A DNA stretch of 64,000 nt from Pseudomonadales bacterium (GCA_020062665.1 JAGUVW010000011.1:229998-293997); one strand, 5' to 3'. Shown: positions 1 through 9,738, numbered from the stretch's first letter. The notes: generated from the sequence alone by a model not told the origin. Translations and numbers: made by a program.

Positions 1-310
1 TCACATCGGCCCCGACGCCAAAATCACGATCCACGTGACCCATCGCATCGGCGCCATTGTCACCACGCTGTACCTGTCCGCGCTGTTCATCTGGCTGTGG
101 TTGCGCCGGGATGTGGACGCCACCGCGAAGAAAGCCGCCACGCTGGGTATGGTGATCTTGCTGCTGCAGGTGGGCCTGGGCGTGAGTAATGTGGTGTTCA
201 ATCTGCCATTGTTGGTGGCGGTGGCCCATAATGGCGTCGCCGCTCTGTTGATGATGAGCCTTATTTTGTTGAATTTTCGCTTGCACCGCACCGGGAGAAT
301 CACCCCATGA
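1..310 (+). CDS. ctaA: Heme A synthase (COX15/CtaA family), C-terminal part
   Basis: This is the end of a gene that starts before the window; the open frame runs from base 2. Heme A synthase is an inner-membrane enzyme that oxidises the C8 methyl of heme O to make heme A for cytochrome c oxidase. The visible 102 residues contain the family's HVTHRIGA segment, whose histidine is a likely heme ligand, a second histidine in VAHNGVAA, and three hydrophobic helices. The stop codon overlaps the ATG of the next gene (ATGA), so translation is probably coupled to heme O synthase, the preceding step of the pathway. The N-terminal part cannot be judged. Confidence 0.88.
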   Translation, partial: HIGPDAKITIHVTHRIGAIVTTLYLSALFIWLWLRRDVDATAKKAATLGMVILLLQVGLGVSNVVFNLPLLVAVAHNGVAALLMMSLILLNFRLHRTGRITP

Positions 311-1233
311 CCCGAGCCGTCACTTCTCAAGAACAGCAGGACAGCCTCAGCAAGATCCAGCCTCATTGGCGTGACTATCTTGAGCTGACAAAACCCCGCG
401 TTGTGATGCTGTTGATGTTGACGGCAATCGTGGGCATGTTCATGGCCACGCCGACCATGGTGCCGCTGGATGTGCTGCTGCTAGGCTCCTTCGGCATGGC
501 CTGCGCCATGGGCGCAGCGGCTGCGGTGAATCATGTGGTGGATCAACGCATCGACGCACTGATGGCCCGCACCGGCAACCGCCCCATCGTACAGGGCAAG
601 ATCAGCCCCCAGAAAGCATTGCTGTTCGCCGCTGTGCTGGCAACGATGTCGATGTTCGTGCTGTCATTCTTCATCAACGCGCTGACGGCATTTCTGACCT
701 TGTTCGGCATCGTGGGCTATGCGTTCATCTATACGCTCTATCTGAAACGCGCCACCCCGCAGAACATCGTGATCGGCGGCTTGGCGGGAGCCATTCCTCC
801 GCTTCTGGGCTGGACAGCCGTTACCAACCAGATCGATCCCCACGCACTATTGCTGGTGCTGATCGTGTTCGTGTGGACACCGCCACACTTCTGGGCGCTG
901 GCCATCCATCGCCGCGATGACTACGCCAAAGCCGGAATTCCCATGCTGCCGGTGACACATGGCATCGACTACACCAAGTCATCGGTTCTTCATTACACTC
1001 TGCTGCTGTGTCTGTGCACGCTGCTGCCCTATCTGTCCGGGATGAGCGGACTGATTTACCTGGCTGCGACCCTGGTGTTGAATGCAATCTTCCTGTGGTA
1101 TGCCTTCAGGCTGAAATATTCCAACGTTCCCGGTATCGCCATGAAGACGTTTGGCTACTCGATCGTCTATCTGATGGGTCTGTTCATCGCGCTGCTGGTG
1201 GATCACTACTTCAAATTTGTGCTGGTGGCCTGA
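307..1233 (+). CDS. cyoE: Protoheme IX farnesyltransferase (heme O synthase)
   Basis: The 308-residue membrane protein belongs to the UbiA prenyltransferase superfamily and adds a farnesyl group to protoheme to make heme O. It has the aspartate-rich motif [19 protein letters not shown] in the first cytoplasmic loop and a second loop motif [15 protein letters not shown], with about eight or nine hydrophobic helices, as expected for CtaB/CyoE. The start overlaps the stop of ctaA, and a GGGAG sits about ten bases upstream inside ctaA. With ctaA it forms the usual heme A biosynthesis pair found beside cytochrome c oxidase genes, which would lie upstream of the window. Confidence 0.95.
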   Translation: MTRAVTSQEQQDSLSKIQPHWRDYLELTKPRVVMLLMLTAIVGMFMATPTMVPLDVLLLGSFGMACAMGAAAAVNHVVDQRIDALMARTGNRPIVQGKISPQKALLFAAVLATMSMFVLSFFINALTAFLTLFGIVGYAFIYTLYLKRATPQNIVIGGLAGAIPPLLGWTAVTNQIDPHALLLVLIVFVWTPPHFWALAIHRRDDYAKAGIPMLPVTHGIDYTKSSVLHYTLLLCLCTLLPYLSGMSGLIYLAATLVLNAIFLWYAFRLKYSNVPGIAMKTFGYSIVYLMGLFIALLVDHYFKFVLVA

Positions 1234-1427
1234 TTAGCCCCGGTTCAGACCTTGCTGGCTACCGACAATCACCTGCCGGTGTGACGGATACGTGATCCAC
1301 ACAAAGCAAACCTTGAAGTGCCCGCCCGAGCCTTTAGAATGCCTTCCACCAAAATGACCACCGGGAATGTGGCCAGTGGACAGGCTTTCATTCTCCGTGT
1401 CGAAACTAAATCTGTTTGGGGAATGAT

Positions 1428-2771
1428 ATGTCAACGACTTCGCGCCTACGTTTGCCTTTCGCCGTACTGCCCATCGCTGCTTTTCTGGCCGGTGAATCCA
1501 CCCTGACCGTTGCAGCTACTGGCAGCGCAAGCAGCCTGTTGGATCAGTTCGAGGTCGCTTGCACACCGGCGATCATTGACCTGCCAACCTTTACCGATGG
1601 TGACAATTTTCTCGCTCTGGGAACACACAGCAGAGCCAAACGTGTTACTGCGGATCCTGGCAGTAATTTTTGTGAGGACCTGAACAGCACGACCGGCCTC
1701 ATCGACGAACTCAATGGCAACGACGAATCCGCCCGTCTCGCCGCCCGCGCCGAGCTGGCCTCCGACATCACGCCGGACGAAATGCCGGCTATGTACACCT
1801 CCCTGGTACAGCTGAGTGCCGACCAGATTCGCAACGTTTCGCAGCATCTGCGGGGCCGGCGTTCGTCCGGCGACGAAGGCGGCACCACTGCCGCGGCAAA
1901 CGGTCTGGTCAGCTATTATGGCGGCAACGCGGGCGACGGCCTGTCCGGTCGCTTCAGCCTGTTCGTGGATGGCGCGAAGGTAGACGGCAATCAGAACCAG
2001 ACTGCGAAAGAAGTAGGCTACGACCTCGATACCGATCACTTCACCGTAGGCGTGGATTACCGCATCAGCAACGCGCTGGTGGCCGGTTTTGCCTATGGCA
2101 ACAGTGACACCACGCTGGAATACAGCGACGCCGGCAACCAGACCGATAACAAAACCGATCACTACATCCTGTATGCCAGCTGGTATCGCGACAACTTCGC
2201 GGTCGACACCATGCTGGCCTACGCCAGTGGCGAATTCGACACCCGGCGCCAGATCCTGGACAGCACCGCTGTCGGCAACACCGACAACAGCATCACCTAT
2301 TTCAGCGTGGCGGGCTCCTACGATTTCGTGAACGGCGGCCTGACCTGGGGCACCTTCGCCAGTTTTGACTATCTTGACGGCTCCATCGACGCCTTCGCCG
2401 AAACCAACGGCGGTGGCTGGGAGGTGGCCTTCGCCAAACAGGATGTGAAATCCCAGATCTATGCCATGGGCTTGCAGGCTCATTACGCTGCCAGCTTTGG
2501 CTGGGGCGTGCTGGTTCCGCACATCCGCGCCGAGTGGCGCACCGAGCTGGAGGACGAGCGCGATTTCATCGTGGGACGCTTCGTGCAGGATCCGAGCAGC
2601 AGCTTCGAACTCGCCGCAGACGACCCGGATGACAACTGGTATCAGGTGAGCGCCGGCGCCTCCGCCCAGTTTGCCCACGGTATCGCTGTCTTTGCTGACT
2701 ACGAAGAAGTGCTGGAATACGCAGAAACCGACCTGAGCACCGTAACCCTGGGCGTGCGCTGGGAGTTCTGA
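1428..2771 (+). CDS. Autotransporter beta-domain outer-membrane protein
   Basis: The 447-residue protein starts with a signal peptide (RLRL, then a hydrophobic stretch ending near VAA). Residues about 30-165 form a short helical passenger rich in Asp, Ser and Ala. Residues about 170-447 alternate aromatic strands typical of an autotransporter barrel and end in the aromatic signature GVRWEF used for outer-membrane insertion. The ATG at 1428 is preferred over an in-frame TTG at 1416 because GGGGA lies 5 bases before it. It stands alone, followed by a terminator. The passenger is too short to name a function; a surface adhesin or esterase role is not supported. Confidence 0.8.
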   Translation: MSTTSRLRLPFAVLPIAAFLAGESTLTVAATGSASSLLDQFEVACTPAIIDLPTFTDGDNFLALGTHSRAKRVTADPGSNFCEDLNSTTGLIDELNGNDESARLAARAELASDITPDEMPAMYTSLVQLSADQIRNVSQHLRGRRSSGDEGGTTAAANGLVSYYGGNAGDGLSGRFSLFVDGAKVDGNQNQTAKEVGYDLDTDHFTVGVDYRISNALVAGFAYGNSDTTLEYSDAGNQTDNKTDHYILYASWYRDNFAVDTMLAYASGEFDTRRQILDSTAVGNTDNSITYFSVAGSYDFVNGGLTWGTFASFDYLDGSIDAFAETNGGGWEVAFAKQDVKSQIYAMGLQAHYAASFGWGVLVPHIRAEWRTELEDERDFIVGRFVQDPSSSFELAADDPDDNWYQVSAGASAQFAHGIAVFADYEEVLEYAETDLSTVTLGVRWEF

Positions 2772-2800
2772 AGCGCATCACGCCAGTCAACGCTGACTGA

Positions 2801-2823
2801 AGCCGCCTGCGGGCGGCTTTTTC
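2801..2823 (+). terminator. Intrinsic terminator of the autotransporter gene
   Basis: A 7-bp GC-rich stem AGCCGCC/GGCGGCT with a 4-base loop is followed by a T run, 30 bases after the stop codon at 2771. Confidence 0.85.
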
Positions 2824-2956
2824 CTGTCCGCCCAGGAACAGGCCAACTGACTGATTCGCCGCCGGATTCAGCTTTTGCCGCGCACATCGGACACCCGCGC
2901 CCACTTGCGGTTTTGCCGATCACCAACTAACAAGAAAGATACCCCTGAAATTTTTC

Positions 2957-3292
2957 ATGGTGGATTCTGTTATGTTTGGCGCGGATGACGAACCGCTTCG
3001 GGAGTTTCAGTACTTCAATGAAGACGGTGTTTTTATCGGTAAAAGTGAAGGCACGCAACCGGACGGAGAACTGTTCCGGCAGGCCCATTATGTGTTCGAC
3101 AGCAACAACGACACACTGAAGAATCTGGATCTGCTGATGATCATGCGACGCAAGCTGAAGAATCTGCGCGTCGCACTGGTGAACGTGCCCATCAAGCAGA
3201 TCGACCAGATTATGGAGATCAACCGGCAGATTTCTGAACTGGAACAGAATATTGCGGAGCTGGAACTGCAGAGCTGGAAGCAGGCCAGCTAG
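2957..3292 (+). CDS. Small hypothetical protein with C-terminal coiled coil
   Basis: I do not recognise this 111-residue protein. It has no signal peptide or membrane segment. The first half is acidic with aromatic residues (FQYFNEDG, HYVFDSNND). Residues about 50-111 are predicted helical with a heptad pattern (IMRRKLKNLRVALV, then QISELEQNIAELELQ), suggesting a dimerising coiled coil. A second ATG at 2972 could be the true start; neither has a clear ribosome binding site. It lies alone between an autotransporter and a converging dehydrogenase operon. Codon use looks like that of its neighbours, so I consider it a real gene of unknown function. Confidence 0.6.
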   Translation: MVDSVMFGADDEPLREFQYFNEDGVFIGKSEGTQPDGELFRQAHYVFDSNNDTLKNLDLLMIMRRKLKNLRVALVNVPIKQIDQIMEINRQISELEQNIAELELQSWKQAS

Positions 3293-3443
3293 CGCAGGAA
3301 GGCGTAACAGCGCGCTGATTACCTAACGTCGGTGAAGTCGCACACTCACCCGTTGACAAAAAAGTGGCCCTGACCAGTGATCACCGGAACCGGTGGCTGG
3401 AAAGGGCCAAATTGGCCTTTGGGGCCCACTGCAAATCGATTCT

Positions 3444-4574
3444 TTATGCCACCTGGGTGTAACGCTCCAGGTGAAAGTCCACATTGCCGAACAGCGCGTC
3501 GAATGCTGTCACCCGCTTGAAGTAATAACCCACATTCAGTTCGTCGGTCATGCCCATGCCGCCGTGTAGCTGGATCGCTTCCTGACCCACTTTGCGGCTG
3601 GATTTGCCGATCTGCACCTTTGCTGCCGAGATCGCCTTGCGTGCCGCATCGCGGCCTTCGAGCGCACGCAGCGCCGCCATGTAGATCATGGATTTGCTCT
3701 GCTCGTGAGCAATGAACATATCCACCATACGGAACTGCAGCACCTGAAACTTGCCGATCGGCGTGCCGAACTGCTTGCGGGTCTTGCAGTATTCCACCGT
3801 GGTTTTGTACATCACGTCCATCGCGCCCACGGCTTCGGCACAGAGCGCCAGCGTGGCTTCGTCCAGCACGGTTTCCACCGCTTCCAGTGCCGCACCCGCA
3901 GTGCCCAGCAAATTGGCGGCAGACACTTTCACATGGGTAAAGCGGATGTCGGCGGCGCGCAGACCATCCACCGTGGCGTAACCCGTGCGCTCGATTCCGG
4001 GCGCATTGGCGTCCACCAAGAACACACTGATACCGTCAGCGGCATCAACAGCACCAGAAGTGCGCGCGGTCACCAGCAACTTGTCCGCCGCAGCGCCGTT
4101 CAGCACCACGATCTTTTCGCCATTCAATACGTAGTCGCTGCCTGCCGCAGTGGCGGTGGTGCCGACGATAGCGGGATTGTTACGGGCGATGCGCTCGTTG
4201 CTGGCCAGTGCCAACTGCAGCTCGCCCTGGATCACGGCAGACAGCAGGGTTTCCTTCTGCTGCGCGCTACCCAGCAGCTCGATCAGACGGCCACCCAGAA
4301 TCAGCGTGGGAATCAGCGGCTCCACCACCATGGCTTTGCCGAACTGTTCGTGCATCAGCATCAGATCAACCGTGCTGCCACCAAAACCACCGTTGTCGGC
4401 CGAAAACGGCACGCTCAGCCAGCCCAGTTCCGCATAGGTTTTCCAGTTGTCGCGGCTGAAACCCAGCTCGGATTTCGCCAGTTTGCGCCGCACTTCGAAG
4501 TCGTAATCGTTCTTCAGGAATTTGCCGATGGAATCCACCAGCATCTGCTGCTCTTCGCTCAGATCGAAATTCAT
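3444..4574 (-). CDS. Acyl-CoA dehydrogenase family protein (small-subunit type)
   Basis: This 376-residue flavoprotein has the three-domain acyl-CoA dehydrogenase layout: an N-terminal helical domain (MNFDLSEEQQMLVDSIGKF), a middle beta domain and a C-terminal helical domain with RKQFGTPIGKFQVLQF and QLHGGMGMTDELNVGYYFKR. It would oxidise an acyl-CoA thioester to the 2-enoyl-CoA with FAD. It starts 12 bases after the stop of a second dehydrogenase gene on the same strand. Such adjacent, diverged pairs resemble the large and small subunits of pimeloyl-CoA or steroid side-chain dehydrogenases that form alpha2beta2 enzymes. The substrate is not readable from sequence. Confidence 0.88.
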   Translation of the reverse strand: MNFDLSEEQQMLVDSIGKFLKNDYDFEVRRKLAKSELGFSRDNWKTYAELGWLSVPFSADNGGFGGSTVDLMLMHEQFGKAMVVEPLIPTLILGGRLIELLGSAQQKETLLSAVIQGELQLALASNERIARNNPAIVGTTATAAGSDYVLNGEKIVVLNGAAADKLLVTARTSGAVDAADGISVFLVDANAPGIERTGYATVDGLRAADIRFTHVKVSAANLLGTAGAALEAVETVLDEATLALCAEAVGAMDVMYKTTVEYCKTRKQFGTPIGKFQVLQFRMVDMFIAHEQSKSMIYMAALRALEGRDAARKAISAAKVQIGKSSRKVGQEAIQLHGGMGMTDELNVGYYFKRVTAFDALFGNVDFHLERYTQVA

Positions 4575-4586
4575 GATCGCCTCCCC

Positions 4587-5792
4587 TTACAATCCCAGAA
4601 CCATTTTCGCGATGATGCCGCGCTGAACTTCGTTGGAACCGCCGTAAATGGTGGTCGCGCGAGTGTTCAGATAGCGGGGCATGGCGGTGAGCGCGTATTC
4701 CGGGCCCACAAACGGCAAATTGGCGCCGGGCTGGATCGCGTCCACCTGTTGCGGCAGGCCATACACGCCCACCGCTTCAATCGCCAGCTCGGTGATCCGC
4801 TGACTCAGTTCGGTGCCGAGGATTTTGGTCATGGATGCCAGAGCGCCGGGGCTCTGGCCGCTGCCGAGTGCTGCTTTGATACGATTCTCGGTGAATTCCA
4901 GCGCGGTGACTTCGATTTCCACTTCCGCCACCTTGCGCATGAACGTCTTGTCATCCGCCAGACGGCCACCGAAAGAACCGAATTCCTGCGCCGCGATTTC
5001 CTTCACTTTTTCCAGACCGTGGAAGAGCGCCGGAGCATACTCCTGACCGCCACGTTCAAACATCAGCAGATATTTCGCCACCGTCCAGCCATCGTTTTCC
5101 TTGCCGACCACATTGGCTTTGGGCACCCGCACATTGTCGAAGAACACAGTGTTCTGCTCGCGCACCAGGTCGAGGCCGATAATCGGCTCCACGGTGATGC
5201 CCGGCGTGTTCATGTCGATCAGCAGGAAGGTGATGCCTTCCTGGGGTTTGCAATTCTTGTTGGTGCGCACCAGACAGAAAATCTTGTTGGCGTAATGCGC
5301 GTAGGTGGTCCAGATCTTGGTGCCGTTGACGATGTAGTGGTCGCCATCGGATTCAGCAAACGTCTGCAGGGAGGCGAGATCGGAACCGGCGCCCGGTTCG
5401 GAGTAGCCCTGACACCAGAAATCTTCGCCGGACAGAATGCGCGGCAGGTAATAATCCTTCTGCTCCTGGGTGCCGCAGCCGATGATGCAGGGCCCGCACA
5501 TGTGCAACCCCATGGGAATCATCGCGGGAGCATCGGCCTGCAGGGACTCTTCGGCGAAGATGGCACGCTGCACCACATCCCAGCCGGTGCCACCGAATTT
5601 CTTCGGCCAGTGGGGGGCGGCCCAGCCTTTCTTGTGCAGGATTTTCTGCCAGGCCATGCTGCGCTCCACATCGTGGAAAACGCTGGTGGCCAGGCGGCCC
5701 GCTTCACGCAGATCGGCGGTCAGGTTGTCGGCAAGGAACGCGCGCACTTCGTCGCGGAATTGCCGGTATTCCGGCTTCACGGTCAGGTCCAT
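4587..5792 (-). CDS. Acyl-CoA dehydrogenase family protein (large-subunit type)
   Basis: This 401-residue protein begins MDLTVKPEYRQFRDEVRAFL. It contains the flavin and substrate segments QGYSEPGAGSDLASLQT and DGDHYIVNGTKIWTTYAHYA, and ends with TTIYGGSNEVQRGIIAK. The ATG at 5792 is chosen because GAGG stands about ten bases before it; an in-frame TTG at 5819 lacks support. The position that holds the catalytic glutamate in medium-chain enzymes (Y-E-G) is Y-G-G here, so the base must lie elsewhere or in the partner. It is the first gene of a two-gene operon with the 376-residue dehydrogenase. The pair probably acts in beta-oxidation of a branched, dicarboxylic or cyclic acid. Confidence 0.88.
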   Translation of the reverse strand: MDLTVKPEYRQFRDEVRAFLADNLTADLREAGRLATSVFHDVERSMAWQKILHKKGWAAPHWPKKFGGTGWDVVQRAIFAEESLQADAPAMIPMGLHMCGPCIIGCGTQEQKDYYLPRILSGEDFWCQGYSEPGAGSDLASLQTFAESDGDHYIVNGTKIWTTYAHYANKIFCLVRTNKNCKPQEGITFLLIDMNTPGITVEPIIGLDLVREQNTVFFDNVRVPKANVVGKENDGWTVAKYLLMFERGGQEYAPALFHGLEKVKEIAAQEFGSFGGRLADDKTFMRKVAEVEIEVTALEFTENRIKAALGSGQSPGALASMTKILGTELSQRITELAIEAVGVYGLPQQVDAIQPGANLPFVGPEYALTAMPRYLNTRATTIYGGSNEVQRGIIAKMVLGL

Positions 5793-5863
5793 AAAGGCTT
5801 TTCCTCTGCAGAATCCCAATGTCCGATGGAACTTTCGTTATTCAAATCAGGGATGTGCGGCCA

Positions 5864-5889
5864 CAAAAAAGCCGGGCGCAAACCCGGCT
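5864..5889 (-). terminator. Intrinsic terminator for the TPR-like gene
   Basis: Read on the minus strand, AAGCCGGG, a 6-base loop and CCCGGCTT are followed by a T run. It lies about 40 bases past the stop of the gene ending at 5931 and insulates the dehydrogenase operon from it. Confidence 0.8.
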
Positions 5890-5930
5890 TGTATTGTGCA
5901 TTGGCACGACTGATCAGTCGATGGCAAAAA

Positions 5931-6785
5931 CTATCTTTGCAGGGCCTTGATCAGGCGAGTCATCGCGGTGGAAATCTCCTTCGCGCCCGCTTCATCGTAG
6001 GCGACGCGCATCCAGTCATCACCGGAGACGGGATGACGGATCACGCAGCTATCCACGGCTTTGCTGCAGCGGTACGTCACAAACGGACTCACACCAAGGG
6101 CATTGAGTCTGTCGGTGGATAGCTCGGCATGACCACCGGCGCTGGGCGTCATCTGGGTACGGCTCACCACGATGTCAGTACTGCCCGCCAGGGATACGCT
6201 GTAGCTTTCCCGCGCCGACAGATCCGGGTTCTTCACCTTGCCTTCCAGATAGACGTAGGACTTCAACAGGCTGTTCACGTGCATCACCAGGGCATCCTGC
6301 AGATTGGCGGACAGGAACAGCTTGCGCACTTTGTCGTCGTAAGCCTTGCCTTCGCTGTCGCCGGCTTCCAGGCCGATGGCTTTCAGATCCTGCCGGTCGC
6401 GGGCAGCAGCGACATCCTTGCGGCTGTCCAGCTGCTCCTCGATCTGGGTGAGCAGACGCAGGGCATCGTCATAATGCTCGCCTTCGCGCCCCACTTTCGC
6501 CACATAGTCGGACAGGTGGGATTGTGCCTTCTCCAGACTGCCTTCCCGCAGCAGCACCTGGCCAAACAGGAAGTAGTAGACCGGCCGCGGCTCGGCCTTC
6601 AGTGGCTCCACCCGCTCCAGGTAGAGCCGGGCGCCTTCAAAATCCTGCTGGGCGATCTTTTCTTCCGCCGCCAGCACCAGACGATCGGCTTCGATCTCGG
6701 CCGGCAACGCCAGCACATACTGGACAGGAACAGCGATGAGGCATGCAAGCGCGGTTGCACGCAAAAAATGTCGGGGCGTCTTCAT
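5931..6785 (-). CDS. Periplasmic TPR-like hypothetical protein
   Basis: The 284-residue product starts with MKTPRHFLRATALACLIAVP, a signal peptide that could be cut after VLA near residue 26. Residues about 30-125 are helical and tetratricopeptide-like (DFEGARLYLERVEPLKAEP, VYYFLFGQVLLREGSLEKAQ). Residues about 190-284 form a mixed region containing the only cysteines (TYRCSKAVDSCVIRH), which could form a disulfide in the periplasm. The ATG at 6785 is chosen because the upstream in-frame extension is not protein-like and the signal peptide starts there. I do not recognise the family. It has its own terminator and may share the upstream region with the PilZ gene on the same strand. Confidence 0.7.
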   Translation of the reverse strand: MKTPRHFLRATALACLIAVPVQYVLALPAEIEADRLVLAAEEKIAQQDFEGARLYLERVEPLKAEPRPVYYFLFGQVLLREGSLEKAQSHLSDYVAKVGREGEHYDDALRLLTQIEEQLDSRKDVAAARDRQDLKAIGLEAGDSEGKAYDDKVRKLFLSANLQDALVMHVNSLLKSYVYLEGKVKNPDLSARESYSVSLAGSTDIVVSRTQMTPSAGGHAELSTDRLNALGVSPFVTYRCSKAVDSCVIRHPVSGDDWMRVAYDEAGAKEISTAMTRLIKALQR

Positions 6786-6901
6786 AAACTCGTATCGATC
6801 AGGGACAGCCGCAGGGCGGTCGGATGGGTGATTGGCTGGATTTTGACAACTGACCCCAGCCCGCGCAAGTGACGGGCCAGGGAGGATGGCGGAACTGTGA
6901 T

Positions 6902-7261
6902 TCACTCCAGCCTGAAGGTGAAGTACTGGGTCAGGCCTTCGATCAGATCGAGCAGCTCAGTGGGGGCATCGATCAGCTTGAAGCCGGTATCGAAGCAATC
7001 CGGGCTGACATCCGGCCGACACCAGCAACTGAGCGCATCGAAGTCGATGTTGCGGGCGCCCTCGATCTCACGCGGCAGCTTGATCCGAAACTGGAACACG
7101 CTGTGCGTCAGCAGCGGAATATGGCTCACCAGCCGCATGCCCTCGGTCGATATGTTCACGATGTAACCGATCGGCTTGCCTGTCTTGCGGTTGTACACAC
7201 TGAGGTAGTAGCGCAAGTGGTGGCGTTTGATGACTCGCTTTTCTTTGATTTTCTTTTCCAT
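6902..7261 (-). CDS. PilZ domain protein (putative cyclic-di-GMP receptor)
   Basis: The 119-residue product is essentially a single PilZ domain. It shows the R-x3-R motif in KRHHLRYYL and the N-x-S-x2-G motif in NISTEGM that together bind cyclic di-GMP, then beta strands FQFRIKLP and the closing DTGFKLID. The ATG at 7261 with GGGG a few bases upstream is chosen; longer in-frame extensions give no known domain. Single-domain PilZ proteins usually bind a partner protein when c-di-GMP rises. The window also encodes a GGDEF-EAL protein at about 44-46 kb, but no direct link is shown. The target is unknown. Confidence 0.8.
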   Translation of the reverse strand: MEKKIKEKRVIKRHHLRYYLSVYNRKTGKPIGYIVNISTEGMRLVSHIPLLTHSVFQFRIKLPREIEGARNIDFDALSCWCRPDVSPDCFDTGFKLIDAPTELLDLIEGLTQYFTFRLE

Positions 7262-7533
7262 AATCCCCGGTCGCGCAAAGTGAGGGCCAAGGGCCATTGC
7301 AAATACTGTATCGAATCGTTTTTTAAGTTTAGTGCCTCCCGCCGTGACCACAACCGGGTTACTCATTTTTTTCCGGCGCGCTACGGACTGTTTGCTTTTT
7401 GTTCGACAAGCAAAATATTTTAGTGAAATCGGGTAAGCTGATGAAAATACTGAAGCGACTCGCCACACTTGAGCCATAATTAGCGGCGTGAGACAGTATG
7501 TGCGTTTTTGCAGGAGGGCGACGTTTCACCTTT

Positions 7534-9657
7534 ATGATATTCAACAAACTGTTTCTGCTGTGCTTTTTGCTGTTCCTGATCCCGGCCCAACTGCACGCGA
7601 CAACCTCCAACTTCCTGACCTCCGAAAAGGAAAAACAGTGGGCCTCCCAGCGAGACGCCTACCGCAAAACCCTGCAGCTGCTGTCCAAGGGCGATCGTGC
7701 CCGCTTTCGCGCCGAAGCTGACAAGCTCAAGGACTACGCACTCTATCCCGATCTGATATACCGGGAGTATTCCCGCTATATCGGGGCCATCACCAAGTCC
7801 GAGGTGGATGGCTTCATCCGGGACTACGGAGACTCAGTGCTGGCCACCCGCCTGCGCCAGCAATGGATCCAGATCCTGGCCGACAGAAAAGACTGGAAAA
7901 CCTACCTGCAGGAATACCGCCCCGGCCAGTACAGCGCCAAATACGACTGTTATTACTACTGGGCCCACTATCAGGTTGGCAGCCGCGACGAAGCCTTTGC
8001 CGGCGCCCGCAAGCTGTGGCTGGTAGGCAAATCCCAGGACAACGCCTGCAATCCCCTGTTCGGCGTGTGGACCACCTCCAACAAGATCGACGGGCCTCTG
8101 GCCTGGGAACGGATGGCGCTGGCCATGGATGCCGGCCAAACCCAGTTAGCCACTCATCTGGAAACCTATTTGCCTGCCAGCCAGAAACCCATCGCCCGGG
8201 AATGGCGCGAGGTCTACCGCGATCCCACGCGACTGAAAGACCTGAATCGCTATCGCGCCTGGGGCAACCAGGCCAAGCCTTTGGTCAAAACCGGTCTGTC
8301 GCGACTGGTGCGCAAGAACGCCAATATGGCCCTGCAACTGTGGCCCCGCTATGAGCAGACCTTTGCCTTCAATCCGGATGAAAAGAGCGTCATTCTGAAG
8401 GAACTGGCCTTTGTGGTCGGTGCCAACTACGCGGACAACGCGGACTACTGGCTGGCCCAGGCACTCCAGCACGAGACCAATGCCTCCCTGGCTCCCCTGG
8501 CCGTACGCAATTCCCTGCGCAAGAAGGACTGGACGCGGGTTCGCGCCCTGCTGGCCCTGGTGGAGGAATCCCCCACCGACGAGGCCGAATGGCGTTACTG
8601 GGCAGCCCGCTCCACGGAAAACGTACCGGCCCTGCGTAACACCACAAAAGGCCCTGTCCGGACACAACAGCGCTCACTGGATCTTGTGGGCCAACAGCAG
8701 GCATTCCTCGCTGCCCTGTATGACCGCAACGAGTTCTTTACCCTGCTGCCGGATTCCATCGTGCAGGCCCGTTTCGGCGACACCCACCCGCTGACCACCT
8801 ACCGATCACTGGCAGACGAACGTCACTACTACGGATTTGTATCGGCCGAACGACTGGGGCGCCCCCTGAACCTGCGGGCGGTCACCACCCAGGTTAGCGA
8901 GGAAATGCTGCGTTACGTGGCCCAGCGCCCCGGCGTGCAGCGTGCGCGCGAACTGTACCTGCTGGATGAAATCTACCCCTCGCGTCTGGAGTGGCATCAC
9001 ACCATCAACCGGATGAACGAACAGGAACGGGGCGCCGCTGCCTACCTGGCCTACATCTGGGACTGGAACAACCAGGCCATCCTGGCCGCCGCCCGCTCCA
9101 GCGCCTATGACAATCTGGATATCCGCTTCCCGGTAATCTTCAAGGATATCGTGATGCGCAACGCCCGGCAGTACGACGTGGATCCAGACTGGGTCTACGC
9201 CGTGATCCGGCAGGAAAGCGCCTTTCTGCACAATGCGCGCTCACCCGTCGGTGCCCAAGGCATGATGCAGATCATGCCCGCCACCGGCAAACTGCTGGCC
9301 CGGCAGATGAAGATTCCAGCGCCCACACCCAGGGATCTGGCCACGCCAGAAACCAACATCCGCATGGGCGTGTTCTATCTGTCGGATCTGTTGAAGCAGT
9401 TCAACGGCAACATGATTCTGGCCACTGCGTCCTACAATGCTGGGCCACACCGGGCGAAAGCCTGGCAGCCCAAGTACGGCGCGATGGAGGGTGACATCTG
9501 GGTAGACACCATTCCCTTCAAGGAAACCCGGGAATACGTGAAGAACATCCTGGCCTACCAGGCCATCTACAGGCATCACCTCGGAATCCCCGTAAGCCTG
9601 AATCAGGCGATCGCTTCGATCCCGCCCCGCCAGACCACGGCCACCGCCCAGCGCTGA
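7534..9657 (+). CDS. slt: Soluble lytic murein transglycosylase
   Basis: The 707-residue product matches Slt70-type exolytic transglycosylases, which cleave the MurNAc-GlcNAc bond of peptidoglycan and form 1,6-anhydro muropeptides in the periplasm. A signal peptide (FNKLFLLCFLLFLIPAQLHA) is followed by the long alpha-superhelical U and L domains. The C-terminal lysozyme-like domain carries the catalytic glutamate (about residue 561) in YAVIRQESAF, then GAQGMMQIMPATG and ASYNAGPHR. The start is uncertain: ATG 7534 gives the cleanest signal peptide, but its AGGAGGG lies 15 bases upstream; an ATG at 7498 would add 12 residues. It is a monocistronic gene with a strong terminator. Confidence 0.92.
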   Translation: MIFNKLFLLCFLLFLIPAQLHATTSNFLTSEKEKQWASQRDAYRKTLQLLSKGDRARFRAEADKLKDYALYPDLIYREYSRYIGAITKSEVDGFIRDYGDSVLATRLRQQWIQILADRKDWKTYLQEYRPGQYSAKYDCYYYWAHYQVGSRDEAFAGARKLWLVGKSQDNACNPLFGVWTTSNKIDGPLAWERMALAMDAGQTQLATHLETYLPASQKPIAREWREVYRDPTRLKDLNRYRAWGNQAKPLVKTGLSRLVRKNANMALQLWPRYEQTFAFNPDEKSVILKELAFVVGANYADNADYWLAQALQHETNASLAPLAVRNSLRKKDWTRVRALLALVEESPTDEAEWRYWAARSTENVPALRNTTKGPVRTQQRSLDLVGQQQAFLAALYDRNEFFTLLPDSIVQARFGDTHPLTTYRSLADERHYYGFVSAERLGRPLNLRAVTTQVSEEMLRYVAQRPGVQRARELYLLDEIYPSRLEWHHTINRMNEQERGAAAYLAYIWDWNNQAILAAARSSAYDNLDIRFPVIFKDIVMRNARQYDVDPDWVYAVIRQESAFLHNARSPVGAQGMMQIMPATGKLLARQMKIPAPTPRDLATPETNIRMGVFYLSDLLKQFNGNMILATASYNAGPHRAKAWQPKYGAMEGDIWVDTIPFKETREYVKNILAYQAIYRHHLGIPVSLNQAIASIPPRQTTATAQR

Positions 9658-9668
9658 TCCAGGCTTGT

Positions 9669-9701
9669 CCCACACCTGTCTGTTGCGGCAGGTGTGGGTT
9701 T
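9669..9701 (+). terminator. Intrinsic terminator after slt
   Basis: A perfect 10-bp stem CCCACACCTG/CAGGTGTGGG with a 10-base loop and a short T run lies 11 bases beyond the slt stop codon. It also separates slt from the converging esterase gene. Confidence 0.85.
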
Positions 9702-9738
9702 CATCACCGCATTTCCCACGGCCGAACGCACTACGCCA

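Noticed and set aside
3705..6122. Very long open frame (805 codons) on the plus strand
   Set aside because: It is antisense to the two acyl-CoA dehydrogenases and runs past them; composition is His/Gly/Arg-rich with no domains, a high-GC shadow frame.
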